Below, one piece after another: positions 49,390 through 61,601 of a stretch of 64,000 nt of DNA. Position 1 is the first letter of the stretch. Each line of letters starts with the position of its first letter. The stretch is from assembly GCA_001792895.1 (NCBI GenBank), contig MARA01000003.1, positions 2,356,001 to 2,420,000 of the forward strand. Reading direction: 5' to 3'. A model generated the notes under the pieces. That model saw only the letters and a list, made by a program, of their open reading frames with translations, had not been told where the DNA came from and searched no databases. The position numbers were made by a program, and so were the translations under genes. Origin of the DNA: Lentinus brumalis. Its lineage: Eukaryota; Basidiomycota; Agaricomycetes; Polyporales; Polyporaceae.

Positions 49390-52139
49390 ATGTCTGCGCG
49401 ACAGTCTCGCTCTGCGAGTATACCCATACCCCCGACCTCGGTGGCACGTAGCCTCGAAAACGTGATACCCATGTCCTTCAGCCCTAATCCTGCCCGCGGC
49501 CCCGTCTGTCTAGTGTCGGGACGTCTGCGAGCCTCAACCTCAACCGTGGCATCCCACCGTCAATTTCGCGTTCTGTCTCTGGAAGTTATGCCTCAGCAAT
49601 CGGCGCCGTTCCTCGCGGTCGCACAGCAGGTCCCGTGCGGACCAACGCTGCACCCGCACCCGTATTCGAGCCCCGCATCATACGCGCGACGACTTCACCG
49701 ACCCCGTCCCACGACGTGGTTTGCAATCCCGCGCAGTCTCCCCCACATCCCCGACTCGTTCACGACGCCTTAGTTCCGGAGTGCGGTCGCAATCGGCATT
49801 GGGTCCCGGTTTCCCTCCCCATCGTGCGCCCGCTCCGGCTCATTCGAGCCACTTGACGGGCCATGGCTTCCCACGTCCCGCATACCTGGAGTATTCCTCC
49901 CTTCACGACATGCTTCATACGGAGGCCGGTTCGTCCACACTGGTCGCAGGCACGCGATCGTCCGCGTATTCTGTCCCAGCACACGACGCACGCGCAACCG
50001 CAAGTCCGGCACCTCCGGTCATACCCTACCCCTACTTCCGTCGTGAGCTCACGCCTGTTCTCGATAGCGACGATGAGAGTACTGCGACGCCGCCACCGCC
50101 TGCAGTGGGTGCGGTGACGGTGATAAGTACTAACACCGTGCTCATGTTGCCAACGCGTTGGAGCGAGCAGGATCGTCTGCCTTCCCTCAGCGTCTCTGGA
50201 GACGGACGGGAGCTGACGTTCACTGGTCCCTCCTGTATCGGCGACCGCGAGTCGAGCGCAGCGCGAACCAATCACGCTATCCCACCCGCCTGCGGAATCT
50301 ATTACTATGAAGTTGAGATCTTGCATAAATGTCCCAAGGGGTACGTCCTGGTCCAATGCGCTTCACCCTCTTTGCTCACACAATCACAGGCCCATCAGTG
50401 TCGGGTGCGTCTCAGAGGCCTGGCTGTGTCTCGATGCTGACCGTCTGACAGATTCTCTGGGCCGGAGGTTCGTCTGTCTCGTCTACCAGGCTGGGAGAAA
50501 AACAGCTGGGGGTACCATGCCGATGACGGCTGGGCATTCCCAGGCCACAAGGACGGAAGTCCCTACGGCCCGACTTTTGACAGTATGTGCTTCGTTTGCT
50601 ATTCGCGCTCAGGACGATCGTAATCAGCCTTTGTAGCTGGAGATGTCATTGGCTGCGGGATTGACTTTAGTCAAAACCGCGTGTTCTACACGAAGAATGG
50701 CGGATTCCTCGGTAGGTTATCGCGAAATAGTCTCCACTGTGTCGTTCCCTCTGATCGGTCCCACAGGCATGGTGTTCGAGAACGTAGGAAAGGGCATCGA
50801 CGTATATCCTTCTGTCGGCATGAGGCAGACGAACGAGTCTATCCGCGCCAACTTCGGCAGCTCTCCGTTCAAGTTCGCCATTGAGGAGCATATACGGGCT
50901 CAGCGGGACGTCGTCTGGAATAACATCATGGAAACGCCCGTGGACTGGAGACTCCTGGGAGTTGGCCCGCGGAAGGCCGAAGAGGAACGCAAGATGATGG
51001 GTGACGAGAAGACGACATGCAAGGGTTTGCTGGAGGACGAGGAGTCCCGTGCGCCCCTGCGGAAGCTGGTTTTGGCTTATCTGGCTCACCATGGCTACGC
51101 GCGCACCGCTCGGGCTTTCCAGCGACAATCTGGTGGTGAACCACGAGGTGCCTTGGACGCTACTGATATCCAACCCAAGACGGAGCCACTCGACGAGGAC
51201 TTCAATATGGCCGTCGATGACGCTCCGGCAGTCGCGAGTGCCCCCGGGGTGTCTAGCCTCGACTCTGATGGCGACTTCGGTTTCGATCGCGAACTCAATA
51301 CGCGCTTGTCAATTACCAACGCTATCGTCCGAGGAGACATTGACAGCGCATTGGCGTTGATCGAAGAGCATCACCCTACTGTGCTTGAGCGCGAGCAGGG
51401 TCTCATACGCTTCCGTTTACGCTGCCGCAAGTTCGTCGAGCACGTGCTCGATGCAGGGGAAGCACTGCGACGCGTGAAGGAGGCAGAGCGTTCTGTCACG
51501 CCGAAGGCAGTACCCACAACGCCGCTGGAAGGGGAGGACATCGTGGGGACGATGGATGGAGTGGGCGCGATGGACGTGGACGATCCATCGCCAGAGGCCC
51601 AGCCCTTCTCGTCCACGTCCGTCCTCGTTGTGTCTCCATCAGCTTCGACCCGTCCACCCTCTGCGCTGTCCTCCGCTCCCTCAGTACCGTCTCCTGTCCA
51701 GAGTACTCATGCGGAGTTGTCGGTTGCTGCGCGGACGTCGCTGCACACCGCTCTCAGCTTTGGCCAGACACTCGAGACGGACTACAAGAACGACACGCGG
51801 CCCAGCGTGCGTGCGCACCTCCGGCGCACGTTCGGTGTCGTTGCCTATGACGACCCTGTTGCCGCCGGAGGGGAAGTCGCGGAAATTGCAGGCCAGTCTG
51901 CCCGTAACACACTCGCTGCGGAGGTCAATCAGGCAATTCTTGGTATGTCCACATCGTTGCTCAATTGCGATTACTTCTGACCCTGGATCACCGCTTCCTC
52001 AGAGTCTCAAGGACGGCCTGCTCATCCAGCGCTGGAGACGCTGTTCCGTCAAGCTGGTGCGTGTGTCACCCAGCTCGGCCTGCTCGGAGTTGGAGCGGCT
52101 GCGTTCGCCGACGTCCGCAAGGAATTCATTGAAGGGTGA
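49390..52139 (+). CDS. GID1: RanBPM/Gid1 (Vid30)-like SPRY-LisH-CTLH protein, GID/CTLH ubiquitin ligase subunit
   Basis: After a Ser/Pro-rich N-terminus comes a SPRY domain: IYYYEVEIL, GPISVGFSGPEV, WGYHADDGWAF, GDVIGCGIDFSQNRVFYTKNGGFLG, YPSVGMR and ANFG. LisH follows (LRKLVLAYLAHHGYARTARAFQRQ, near 51060), then CTLH (RLSITNAIVRGDIDSALALIEEHHP) and the CRA part (RFRLRCRKFVEHV), ending ADVRKEFIEG at 52139. This order is that of Gid1/Vid30 and RanBP9/10, substrate-adaptor scaffolds of the GID/CTLH E3 ligase, which in yeast degrades gluconeogenic enzymes. A 15-nt microexon (50390-50404) completes the SPRY. The first about 150 residues change reading frame twice (near 49500 and 49700), so the 5' exon structure is uncertain. 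Confidence 0.82.
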
Positions 52140-52704
52140 TATACTTACGAGGCAGGATAGGGTGTGAACGTGAAGTGTATCTATATGTACAGTACGATCT
52201 TACTTGATGCTCGCCATCGGACTGTCTTTTGCGTTGTTGTGTATAGTATTTGTACCCTTGCTGCCATGTGCGATACCTGTATTGTCTGTGTAGTTCTGAA
52301 TGCTTACTCCCGACTCACATTTTCCCAGCCTCCGTGCTGTTTGAGCTGTGTGCTGCTGACCTGCGATTTACAGGATCTGCGGGTTCGCGTTCATCAGCGC
52401 TGCACTGCCTCTTCATCATTGCCTCAGTGGTCTCGAGCAACTGCCACCGGGTGCGGTACGAAGCGTTGGTACGTCTGCTCCAAAACTCTGTGCCCAAGGT
52501 TCATAGCTAAAGTTCACCCCGTGCCTCGTTGCAGCAGTTCGTGATGGCAGTCGGTCGCTCTGTAAGCGGCGTGTGAACACTTCGCTGAGGCTGATTGCTG
52601 TCCAGTGTCACTACAACCACATGCGGTGCGTTGGAGCGAGGAAGTCACCCTGAAAAGCCCTTCCGCGGGCATGCGCATGAAGCTTTCCTTCCTCCGTCAT
52701 CATC
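52140..52704. other. Intergenic region
   Basis: 3' flank of the RanBPM-like gene and promoter of the EF-hand gene; no gene or repeat seen. Confidence 0.5.
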
Positions 52705-55700
52705 ATGTCGCTCACGAACCTCGCAAGGCGACTGCGGAACAAGGCCCGTACAAAGGCCGATAGCGCCGACGGCTCAGCGACCAACTCTAGTCGAAGTACA
52801 CCCAGCCGTGGCGGCTCTGAACCCCTGCGACATCGAATGGAACCACAAGAGGACCCACAGCTGTGCAGATGCCTGTACCAATGCCAGGTCACCCTCCCGC
52901 GCGATTGTCAATGCCGGTCCCCGAGCGTACCGGTCCTGCGACACCTGCTACTGTTAGCCCGTCTACACCGCGCCCTCATGCAATGGATGGTGCACTCGCA
53001 GAATTGACGACAATGCCAGTGAAGCTGAGCGCCGGGCCTGCTCTGCGAAACGTTGATCGCGCTCTCGATTCACTAGGTTAGCTTGGTTGCTGAGGTATAC
53101 TTACTCGAAGCGCTGACCAGTTAACGCGTACCAGGAAACAAGGCTGAGAACTACGTGCCTTACACGAACATCGCCATGTCCGTGATCAACAACGCATCCC
53201 AGGCGGCGACGACAATTGAGCAGTCGGAGATCGGCAAGAAGATCGAACGCAGTATTCAGCGCTTTGCGGACGACGTCCCTTGGCTTATGAAAGGTCTTGA
53301 CGAACTCGCCAGAATTCACCCAGTCGTAACCGGTACATATGGACCCGTATGTCATACGAAGATTGTGCTGACATCTTTCCTAGTCGCCGTGCTCGCGTTC
53401 AAGGCCGTGTATGCCCTCGAAACCACACGACAGGAGAACGATCGCCGCGTCATAACCCTCTATGTCGAAATGAAAGACATGATGATGGTCATGGTCCAGT
53501 GAGTCGCGCCAGTCTCTCACGACAGAGTTATATGATAGATTGACTCTCGACCGTAGGCTGAAAGGCATCGAGAATCGCACACATATCGGACTTGACGGGC
53601 GTGTGCTCAAGGATCTCCTGGAGGAGCTTGCTGAGCAGACCGCCAAGGATATCAAGGAATGCGCGAACTTCTGTGACACATTCCTGAAGAAGAAGCTGCT
53701 GGTGAAGGTGCTGAAGGGACCTGTGTGGGCGGAGAAGCTGGCTGGTTTCGTACAAGTCTTCAGCGACCGCAAAGATGACTTCCAGTTTGCGCTGGCTATG
53801 CACACAGCCAATTCCCTCACCGACATCAAGCGACAGAACAAAGACATTAATGCTAAGTAGGTTCTGCAGGTTTCTGTAGTCCTCGGTTACTGACCGCGGA
53901 CAACAATATACAGGTTGGACGTGATCATCAGTTTGTTCAGTCGTCTTGTCAGTCCCGAGGAGCAGAAGATCGCCGCAGAAGTTGAGAGCAGAGGTGGACC
54001 AAACAAGATACGCGCCATGGACGACGCTACTCTCAAATCGCTCATTGCGCTGGAAGTCACTGTGCGCGGAGGGCCAGAGGACAAAGAGGATAATAAGCGC
54101 GCGAAGCAGGCGCAAGAAAAACAGCCTGGAACCATCCGGCGCGGGAAGGCGGAGATGACGACGAAGAAGGCCATGACTCTCGACGAGCTGAAGATGGAGC
54201 TGCGGGAGGACGTCGACGATGCTTTGGAGAAGAACTTCGAGACCTTCATTGGCAAGTTTGAGCTTCAAGTCAGCATGTTGCAGATCGCTCTCGAGAGATA
54301 CATTCGCACCGAGAACGACAGGGTGATCGGTGTCGTGAAGGATGTTATGACGCAAGGCCCGCACATGAAGATCAAGGATCCCGTGCGTTTGTCCGCTTCA
54401 TCAGACTTTCAATGCCGCTCACGTCCCTTCCAGGAGCTGCGCAAAATATGGCAGGACATGGTACGCACGTTCTCTCTCGTCGCACCCGGGCCACGCCTAC
54501 TCACCACTACGTGATGCAGGGCTGGCGAGGAAATGTGAAAGCGCGTTTATTCGTGATGACATTGCAAGACCACTACCGTGATCTGTTCGAGCACACAGTT
54601 GCCGCTCCCGGAGACCCCGTGGCAAGTGACGAATGGGCACTAGAGTTCCTGAATATGACCTGGTTAGAGCCGATCATGGAAGCCTTCGATGATGACGCAT
54701 CTGGGTACGTGACCATAGCGGAGGTCAACAAGTTGATGGACATGCGTCCTCCCAACCTGAATTGGAGGTGAGTACTTGTACCTCATCGTCGCACGTCGTG
54801 TAACAAGCTAACCTCACTTTTGGCAGCATACCGCATTGGCTGGCATATTGGGCGATTGGTACTCATGTGTCCGCCAAACCACCGTGTCAATCCTCTCACT
54901 GAGACATCGTCTACAGGTTGGAAGATCGGAGCTTCCATGCACGCGAATAGGATCCTGGTCCTTTTATCCATGATGAGGGACGCCGTACCCAAAGTCTTAC
55001 CCCGGAATCGATCCTCGGTAGACAACTACTTCGTCGTTTGGTGGTGGATTGGGATGATGATTGCCGGGCTGCAAAACAGCTTCGATGCAGAGCTCAATAC
55101 GCCGAGCTATCGCTTCCAGGAGTACATCGACATGGAAGAAGCACGTTTACGAGGGAACTTGGAGAAGATCAAGTACAACATTGACGCGTCGGACACGCTG
55201 ACCCTGGTTATGGGTACGGGAGGGCTTGAGAAGGTATGCGTTTCTTTCACACTCGATATTTGACACATTTGCCCATATCTCTCAACAGACTACCCTCCCT
55301 CTGATCTGTTTGCTCCTTGAGAACGACTGGAAGAAAATGCAGGCCGCTCAGTCCGTCATCCTGACGAGGGATGAGTTTGCGAAATCCCAGGGCAACATGG
55401 GCCAGATAATGAACGCTATTCAGCGGAGGGTAAAGGAGCTCAATGGTACGTAGCCGGTGACATATCAACCTCTTGACATAGCTGACTGGGCAAGTAGGCC
55501 TCTATCTGCAGCAGAAGCTCGACATAAAGGAGCAATTCTCGAAGCACTCATACGGTCTGGTAAGCCCAGGAAATCACGAATAAGGTGCTACTTAATTTTG
55601 ACAGAGATCTGTCGTCAGTTCCAACACTATAGACCCGACACCGAATTCTGGGATCTCACCAACAGCCACAATTCGCTGTTCACTTACCGTGTGGTCCCAC

Positions 55701-58121
55701 CCGTACAGGATGGTCCGCCCGATATAGAAGGCATGGAGTTGGAGAAGGAGCCGCCCATTGATACCACATTGTATGACACCGTCGATGAAGCGACCGAGGA
55801 GGACCTGACCGCACCGGAATCCCTGAGGCCCGTGTACGTCAGAATCTGCACCCATCTCCGCGTCAATCGTTTAACAAGACAACAGGTTGGGGCAATGGTA
55901 CGGGTTCGCCTATAGCGAGCAACTCTATCCGACCCGGACCATGCTATCACCCCATTTTCACTACACAGTGGAGAGGAACGCAGCTACGACTGAAGACTTC
56001 CATGGTACTGGGATCGAGTTTGACGGAGACCGATTCGACATCTCTGGGACGGTCGTACATTCCCCGGATGGCACGGTGTTTGTATCGTGGACGCTGAGCT
56101 ATGTCGGTGACTTCAACATCTTCTATACCGGTCGACTCATCGATGAACGCACAATCTTGGGCACGCGGTCATACGACTTGAATCCCACTAGTCAGGACTG
56201 GTCCTTCGTGCTCAAGAAGCTACCTGCCGAGGACCTGCCCTTCTACCCAAGTCCTCGGGAGCTATCGGAGAACAAGTATCGCGCGCTGTGGGGGTACGCG
56301 ATCAATGTCACTCTGAACAACGTCCGACGCCGCCTGTGGACATGGTCCTACTTTGTGCAACGTCGCGAGGCACGGAAGACGTATGTAGAGCTGACCTGGG
56401 ATATGGTTGACCGTCCTTCGCCTGATCATGACTCTCGTATGAGCGCGATCGGAAGAATGTGTACCCCGAAGGACGTTCGGTTCTACGACAGCATTACCGT
56501 AAATCTCTTACACACCATTCCCCTCCACTAGTACGTCCTTTCCCTAGCAGACGGTGCATGTAATCTCACATCTCGGTTCACAGCGATCCAGGGCCGTGTT
56601 GCAACTACTTCGATAATAACCATCCGATCAGGGGTGCTCGATACATTTGCATCGATTGCCTACAAGAGCCGTTCTTCCAGCAGGTCACATTCTGCGACAG
56701 GGAGGAGTGCTATAGGCGATTCTTACCGAAGTTCGCAGTCCCCGGACTGACGAAGGCTCACTACGCCACGCATGCGCTCATCAAAATCCGGACTATCGTA
56801 CATCGTCTCGAGTGGCCGCACCTTCGCGACAGGGCGATCGCCGCTAGGAACCTCCTTCGTGTTCACCCCTGGCCCACTCCACCAACGCAGCCTGTTGGAC
56901 TCGTGGACGGCACGCTAACTCCTCCGCCTGTGCTTCTCCCTCCCATGAACCCACCAATACCTTCGTCCTTCGCTAATCATATTGATGACGATGACAACGG
57001 CTTCAAGCGGCACCAAAGTCCTGGATCGATTGTTGGGTGGACCAAAGATCCGGGAGACATGGTGAATGCGAAGTCCGCAGATATAGCGGAGAGAGAAGAT
57101 CCACTGGCAGAGCGTCCGCTCGACATGGCGAACTCGACGGAATTCCGAAGTCCGCCCTCAGGTTCCCACCACACCGACGCTCGCATGGACGTGGAGATAG
57201 AGCCTCTTCCTGTCGTGGAGAACTCGTCACTACAGTCGCGGCGTCCACAGGATGGCGCGGGGACCACACGGAGCTTCCTCCGGCGCCTTCTGGAGTTGAC
57301 TCAAAGGAGGGTACCGAGACTGGGGTGAACATCGACGAGCATCGGAGCACGCATGTTGATCGTGTGACTGCTCGAGCCGCTCTCGAACCTGATGGTGTCC
57401 CACCCCAGCACGAGCAGCATGCGTTGCCTCCTCCGCTGGTCATGAAACGTGCTTCCTCAGCAGGAAGCTCGCCCCCATCGCCAATTCCTCAAGCCTGTCG
57501 CATATGTGCAAAGACGCTCGACATGCATCGTTCTTGGTGGTGCTTGGACTGCTGGGGTAGGTCGTTGCTATCATTCCGTTCGCATCTAGCTGATATTTCC
57601 TCCAGCACCCATCTGTGACGATTGCGAATGCAAGCTGTTGATAGGTTGCTGGTCGTGCGGGAACCAGTTCTCTCAGCCAACATGGTATTATGGGTTTTCC
57701 CCAAGTGAGTGTTCCCTTCATCGCTCGAGTATGACGCTCACGCTGCTCCAGACACCGACTTCATCTGTGATATGTGCTGTGCTCGGGGAGTCAAGGGCCT
57801 GACCCCAATCATTCTGAGACTAATCCTCCCCATAATTATACTCACCCACTCCTACTAGTTGAGCCGTGGCTTCCGGATCCCCCTGAGGCACCGCCGATGT
57901 CAGAAGAGAGGCTAACAGAAAGCCGGCTCGCCCGCTTGGAGCAGCAGATATCCGTTATGGACGCCAAGTTCGAGCAGTTGCAAGCACAACTTGCCCGCAT
58001 GGAGTCTCAACTACAGTTGAATGTAGCGAAGGCCCAGGAGGAGATGCAGAGGGCTTTGCTTGCGAAGTTTACGGAGACTTTGGAAAATGCGTTGGGAGCG
58101 AGGAGTAACGGACATGCATAG
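52705..58121 (+). CDS. Large EF-hand / ZZ-type zinc-finger protein with C-terminal coiled coil
   Basis: Multi-exon gene starting MSLTNLARRLRNKAR at 52705 and ending at 58121. Parts in order: an N-terminal helical region with a hydrophobic stretch (VAVLAFKAVYAL, 53382) and long charged helices; one EF-hand loop DDDASGYVTIAE (near 54690), with acidic or hydroxyl residues at the calcium positions; a beta-rich middle (55460-56530); a ZZ-like finger reading HPIRGARYICIDC and FCDREECY (56610-56720); a disordered Pro/Ser linker; a second Cys-rich module CRICAKTLDMHRSWWCLDC with CDDCECK and CDMC (57490-57790); and a terminal coiled coil (57900-58110). An apparent stop at 56531 is removed by an intron (TA split codon). 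A calcium-responsive role is inferred only from the EF-hand. One frame change near 57250 needs an intron I could not fix. Confidence 0.65.
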
Positions 58122-58362
58122 CCTTTGAAGATCCATACCCTTGACACAATATCAAATCGTTTCACACTTCTCATCCTCAGATGATTCATGAAGTCCAGAA
58201 GACTTAAGGGGTGAGTGTGACTCAGACTTCGGATTTGGCGTTCAGTATGATTTCCGTTTATGGACATGACAATTACGGGCGTCGAGCGCGCGAAGTACTT
58301 CGCTCAAGCCATGGACTTCGCGCTGATGCATCTCTCTCTCTCTCACGCGCTAGACGACGGAC

Positions 58363-61091
58363 ATGGCGGACATGGAGGTCGACGAGCTCAACATCTCCTA
58401 CTTGCCTATGCAACCTCTGCCGACTGTCCATGTACCGGCATCATACGATGAGCATCGAGGACAGCACACCCCACTCTGCATCGACAATGGATCAACACAT
58501 CTCCGTTTTGGTTTCTGCACTTCAGAAACACCCCGGACAGGGCTGAACATGGTCGCGAAGTACAAGGAAAGGAGGACGAACAAGCCACTGTTGCTGTTTG
58601 GGGAGGGAATAGACATCGAGGGAGGCGCGAGGTCGCAGGCGAAGACTCCATGGGAGGGAGACGTCCTGCTCAACTTCGACGCGTTGGTACGTTACAACTT
58701 GCTTTCTTCACCTACCGATCCTGTACGCACGTATAATCCAGGAGAATGCGCTGGACTACGCGTTCATACACCTCGGGATAGACACCCCGACCGTGGACCA
58801 TCCCATACTCATGACCGAACGGTTGGCGTCGCCATTGCATTCAAGAGCATGTCGGTACTCTTCTTATTCGAAAGTGATGCGCTTGCACTGGAAGCTCACG
58901 TTCCTCACAGTAACCTCAGAGCTCATGTTTGAGCAGTACTCTGTGCCCTCTCTCGCGTTTTGTGTCGACTCCGTCATGTCTTTCTATCACAACAACCTCC
59001 CCTCGCCTCCTGTTCCTTTCCACGGAGATGGCCTTGTTGTGTCCTTCAACACTGCGTCGACCTCGGTCATCCCAATATTGGACGGGAAAGGCCTCATGAG
59101 CCACGCAAAACGGTGTGTGTCGGTTCGCTTGTAATGGTTGTGATACCCATGCGATGCCCCCTAGGATCAACTGGGGTGCGATGCAGGCAACAGAGTACCT
59201 CTTGAAACTCATACAGCTCAAGTACCCGACATTCCCTAGCAGGGTCTCGCCTACGACCTGCAACGTGAGTTGCTCGCACATCGTTGCTGCTATGGACGCA
59301 TAATGACCGCCTCGAAGTGGATGTTGCAGAACTATTGCGAGTTCTCACCAGACTACACCGCGCTGCTGCGCAAGCTCAAGGATCCTCTGAACCTCCGCGC
59401 CTCGGAGCGCATCATCCAGTTTCCTTACACACTTCCGGTCACAGAAGAGAAGACGGAGGAGGAGCTCGCACGTATCGCGGAGCGGAAGAAGGAGCAGGGG
59501 CGCAAGCTGCAGGAGCTCGCGGCCAAGTCTCGGATGGAGAAGGTGTGTCTGGTCATTGCCCCGTACGACCCCTACTAAGGTGCTCCATTTCAGCTTGTGC
59601 AGAAGGAGAATGACCTAGCACACATGCTCAGCTTGCGGGAACGGCGAGAAGAAGAGAGCAAGAGGGAGTGGGCAGACACGCTCAAGGAGGAGGGCTTCGC
59701 AAATGACGCTGCGCTCGATGGTGCCATCAAGAAGCTCGAGAGCGATCTCAAGAAGGCGAGGAAGAAGGAAGCCAACGAGGAGGATGTCGAGGTAAGTGCA
59801 CTTGGGTGCTGGCGCGCTCTCCCATTCTCATGGCACTCTAGGAAGGGCCCCCATCATACCCTCTGGTCGACGTTCCGGATGAGGAGGTGAGTGTCCCAGA
59901 TCTCGCGGTGCAGTCCGGCCTGACGGTTGTTTAGCTGGACGAAGAGGGCCTGAAGGAGAAGAAGAAACAGAAGCTCATGAAGGCGGGATACGATGCGCGC
60001 GAGCGAGCGAAGCGCGAGAAAGAGCGGGAGCGTGAGGAGCGCGTGGCGGAGGAGAAGCGTGAGGAGGAGGAGCGCGATCGCGATCTTTCAGGGTGGGCCT
60101 CGAAGCTGCGCAAGGAGCAGGAGGCGATCATGAACCGCATCAAGGAGCGCAACCGCAGGAAGGCAGCGCTGACGGACAGGAAAAGTGCAGCGTCACAGGC
60201 GCGGATGAAGAGCATTGCGAACCTTGCAGCGGATGATCGGGTGCCGAAAAAGCGGCGTAAGGCTGGAGGAGGTGCGTTCCCTGATATTTTGTTAAGACAT
60301 ATGATGACAGTGGTGAACAGAGGACACGTTCGGCGCGGACGACGCGGACTGGGCAATCTACCGCAAGATTGTAGGTTCACATTGACAGTGCGCCTTGAAT
60401 GTATAGCTGACGGCTGTCCAGAACGCAGCGGCGGCGTCCTCCGACGAGGAGGACGACCTCGCCACCTTACAGGCTCTGGAGCAAAAGCTGCTCGCCCACG
60501 ACCCGTCTTTCACCCAGGAGGATACGCACGCATCGCTCACGTCGCAACGCTCTGCGCTCATGTCCGCGTTCCGTCCGCAGTACGACGAGGGCGACGTGCA
60601 AGGTCAGTACTTCTCCCAACCCCTCCCTTTGGGGCATCCCGTTCACAGCAACGTCCCCTGCCACAGGCAAGGCGCGCATCCATCTGAACGTCGAGCGCTG
60701 GCGCGCGTGCGAGGCCTGGTTCTCGCCCAGCATGGCCGGAGTCGACTCCGCAGGCCTCGGCGAGGTCCTGCAGAGCGTCCTCGCGCGGTTCCCCGACGTA
60801 GACAAGGGCCGGCTCGTCAAGAATGTCTTCCTCACCGGGGGGCCGTCGCAGTTCCCCGGGCTCGTTGACCGCCTACACGCGACGTTGCGTCCGATCCTGC
60901 CGCCGGAGATGCCGCTAGAGATCGTGAAGGCGGCGGACCCGATGCTCGATGCGTGGCGTGGTATGGCAGACTTTGCGAAGACGGACGAGTTCAAGAGCGT
61001 TGGCGTGACCAAGGCCGAGTATGAGGAGTGGGGAGGGGAGAGGATCAAGCGGTGGTGGGGAGGGAACTGGAACTCGTCTGTGCCCATGTAG
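58363..61091 (+). CDS. ARP5: Actin-related protein 5 (INO80 complex subunit)
   Basis: Multi-exon gene from ATG 58363 to TAG 61091. The actin fold begins with PLCIDNGSTHLRFGF (phosphate-binding loop 1), then PILMTERLASP, LMFEQYSVPSLAF (actin subdomain 1), VVSFNTASTSVIPILDG, and ends with NVFLTGGPSQFPGL, DRLHATLRPILP and DAWRGMADFA. Between the actin halves lies the long, highly charged coiled-coil insertion (about 59430-60250, EEELARIAERKKEQ, ARERAKREKERERE) specific to Arp5. With Ies6, Arp5 couples ATPase to nucleosome sliding in the INO80 remodeller in the nucleus (family knowledge). It starts 241 bp after the EF-hand gene, in the same direction. Confidence 0.92.
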
Positions 61092-61601
61092 ATATATATC
61101 TTGTTTGTATTCCTTGGAGACTGTTTCGAGTCTCGCTGATTCGCCGCCAGAATCAATGTTTTATGTTACCTTGTGTACAAGGTCACCTGCACTCACTGGG
61201 TTCTGCCACCCCTGGTTCACGGTCAAGCCGGCGCGAGGACGTTTGAGCGCGGGGAATGGTCCGGGGCCAAGGTCTAGATCGGCTCCAAGGCTCCAATCGG
61301 TCGGAATAGATATAACCGAAAACAAGCGCGAGAGAGATTCGAGGTTCAAGTAGGAGGTAGAGTTGATATGCAAAGGAACAGGAGGGGTCGATGTTTGACT
61401 ACGGTGCTCAGTTGGTGTTGTAACGAGCTGGAAGTTGTCGTCGTAGTGAACAGGGTAGTAGATAGCCTTGTCGGACATGGAAGGATGTCATAATTTCACC
61501 GGCAAATACACGTGACTCGACGCGTCCTGGACGCGTCGCGGAAGCGCTGAACTGCCCTCCTCGTCCTCCTCGTCCTCCTTGTCCTCCTCCCTTCTCCTGC
61601 C
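61092..61601. other. Intergenic region
   Basis: 3' flank of ARP5 and upstream region of the next gene, including a GTCCTCCTC tandem tract at 61558-61590 just before the ATG. No gene seen. Confidence 0.5.
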
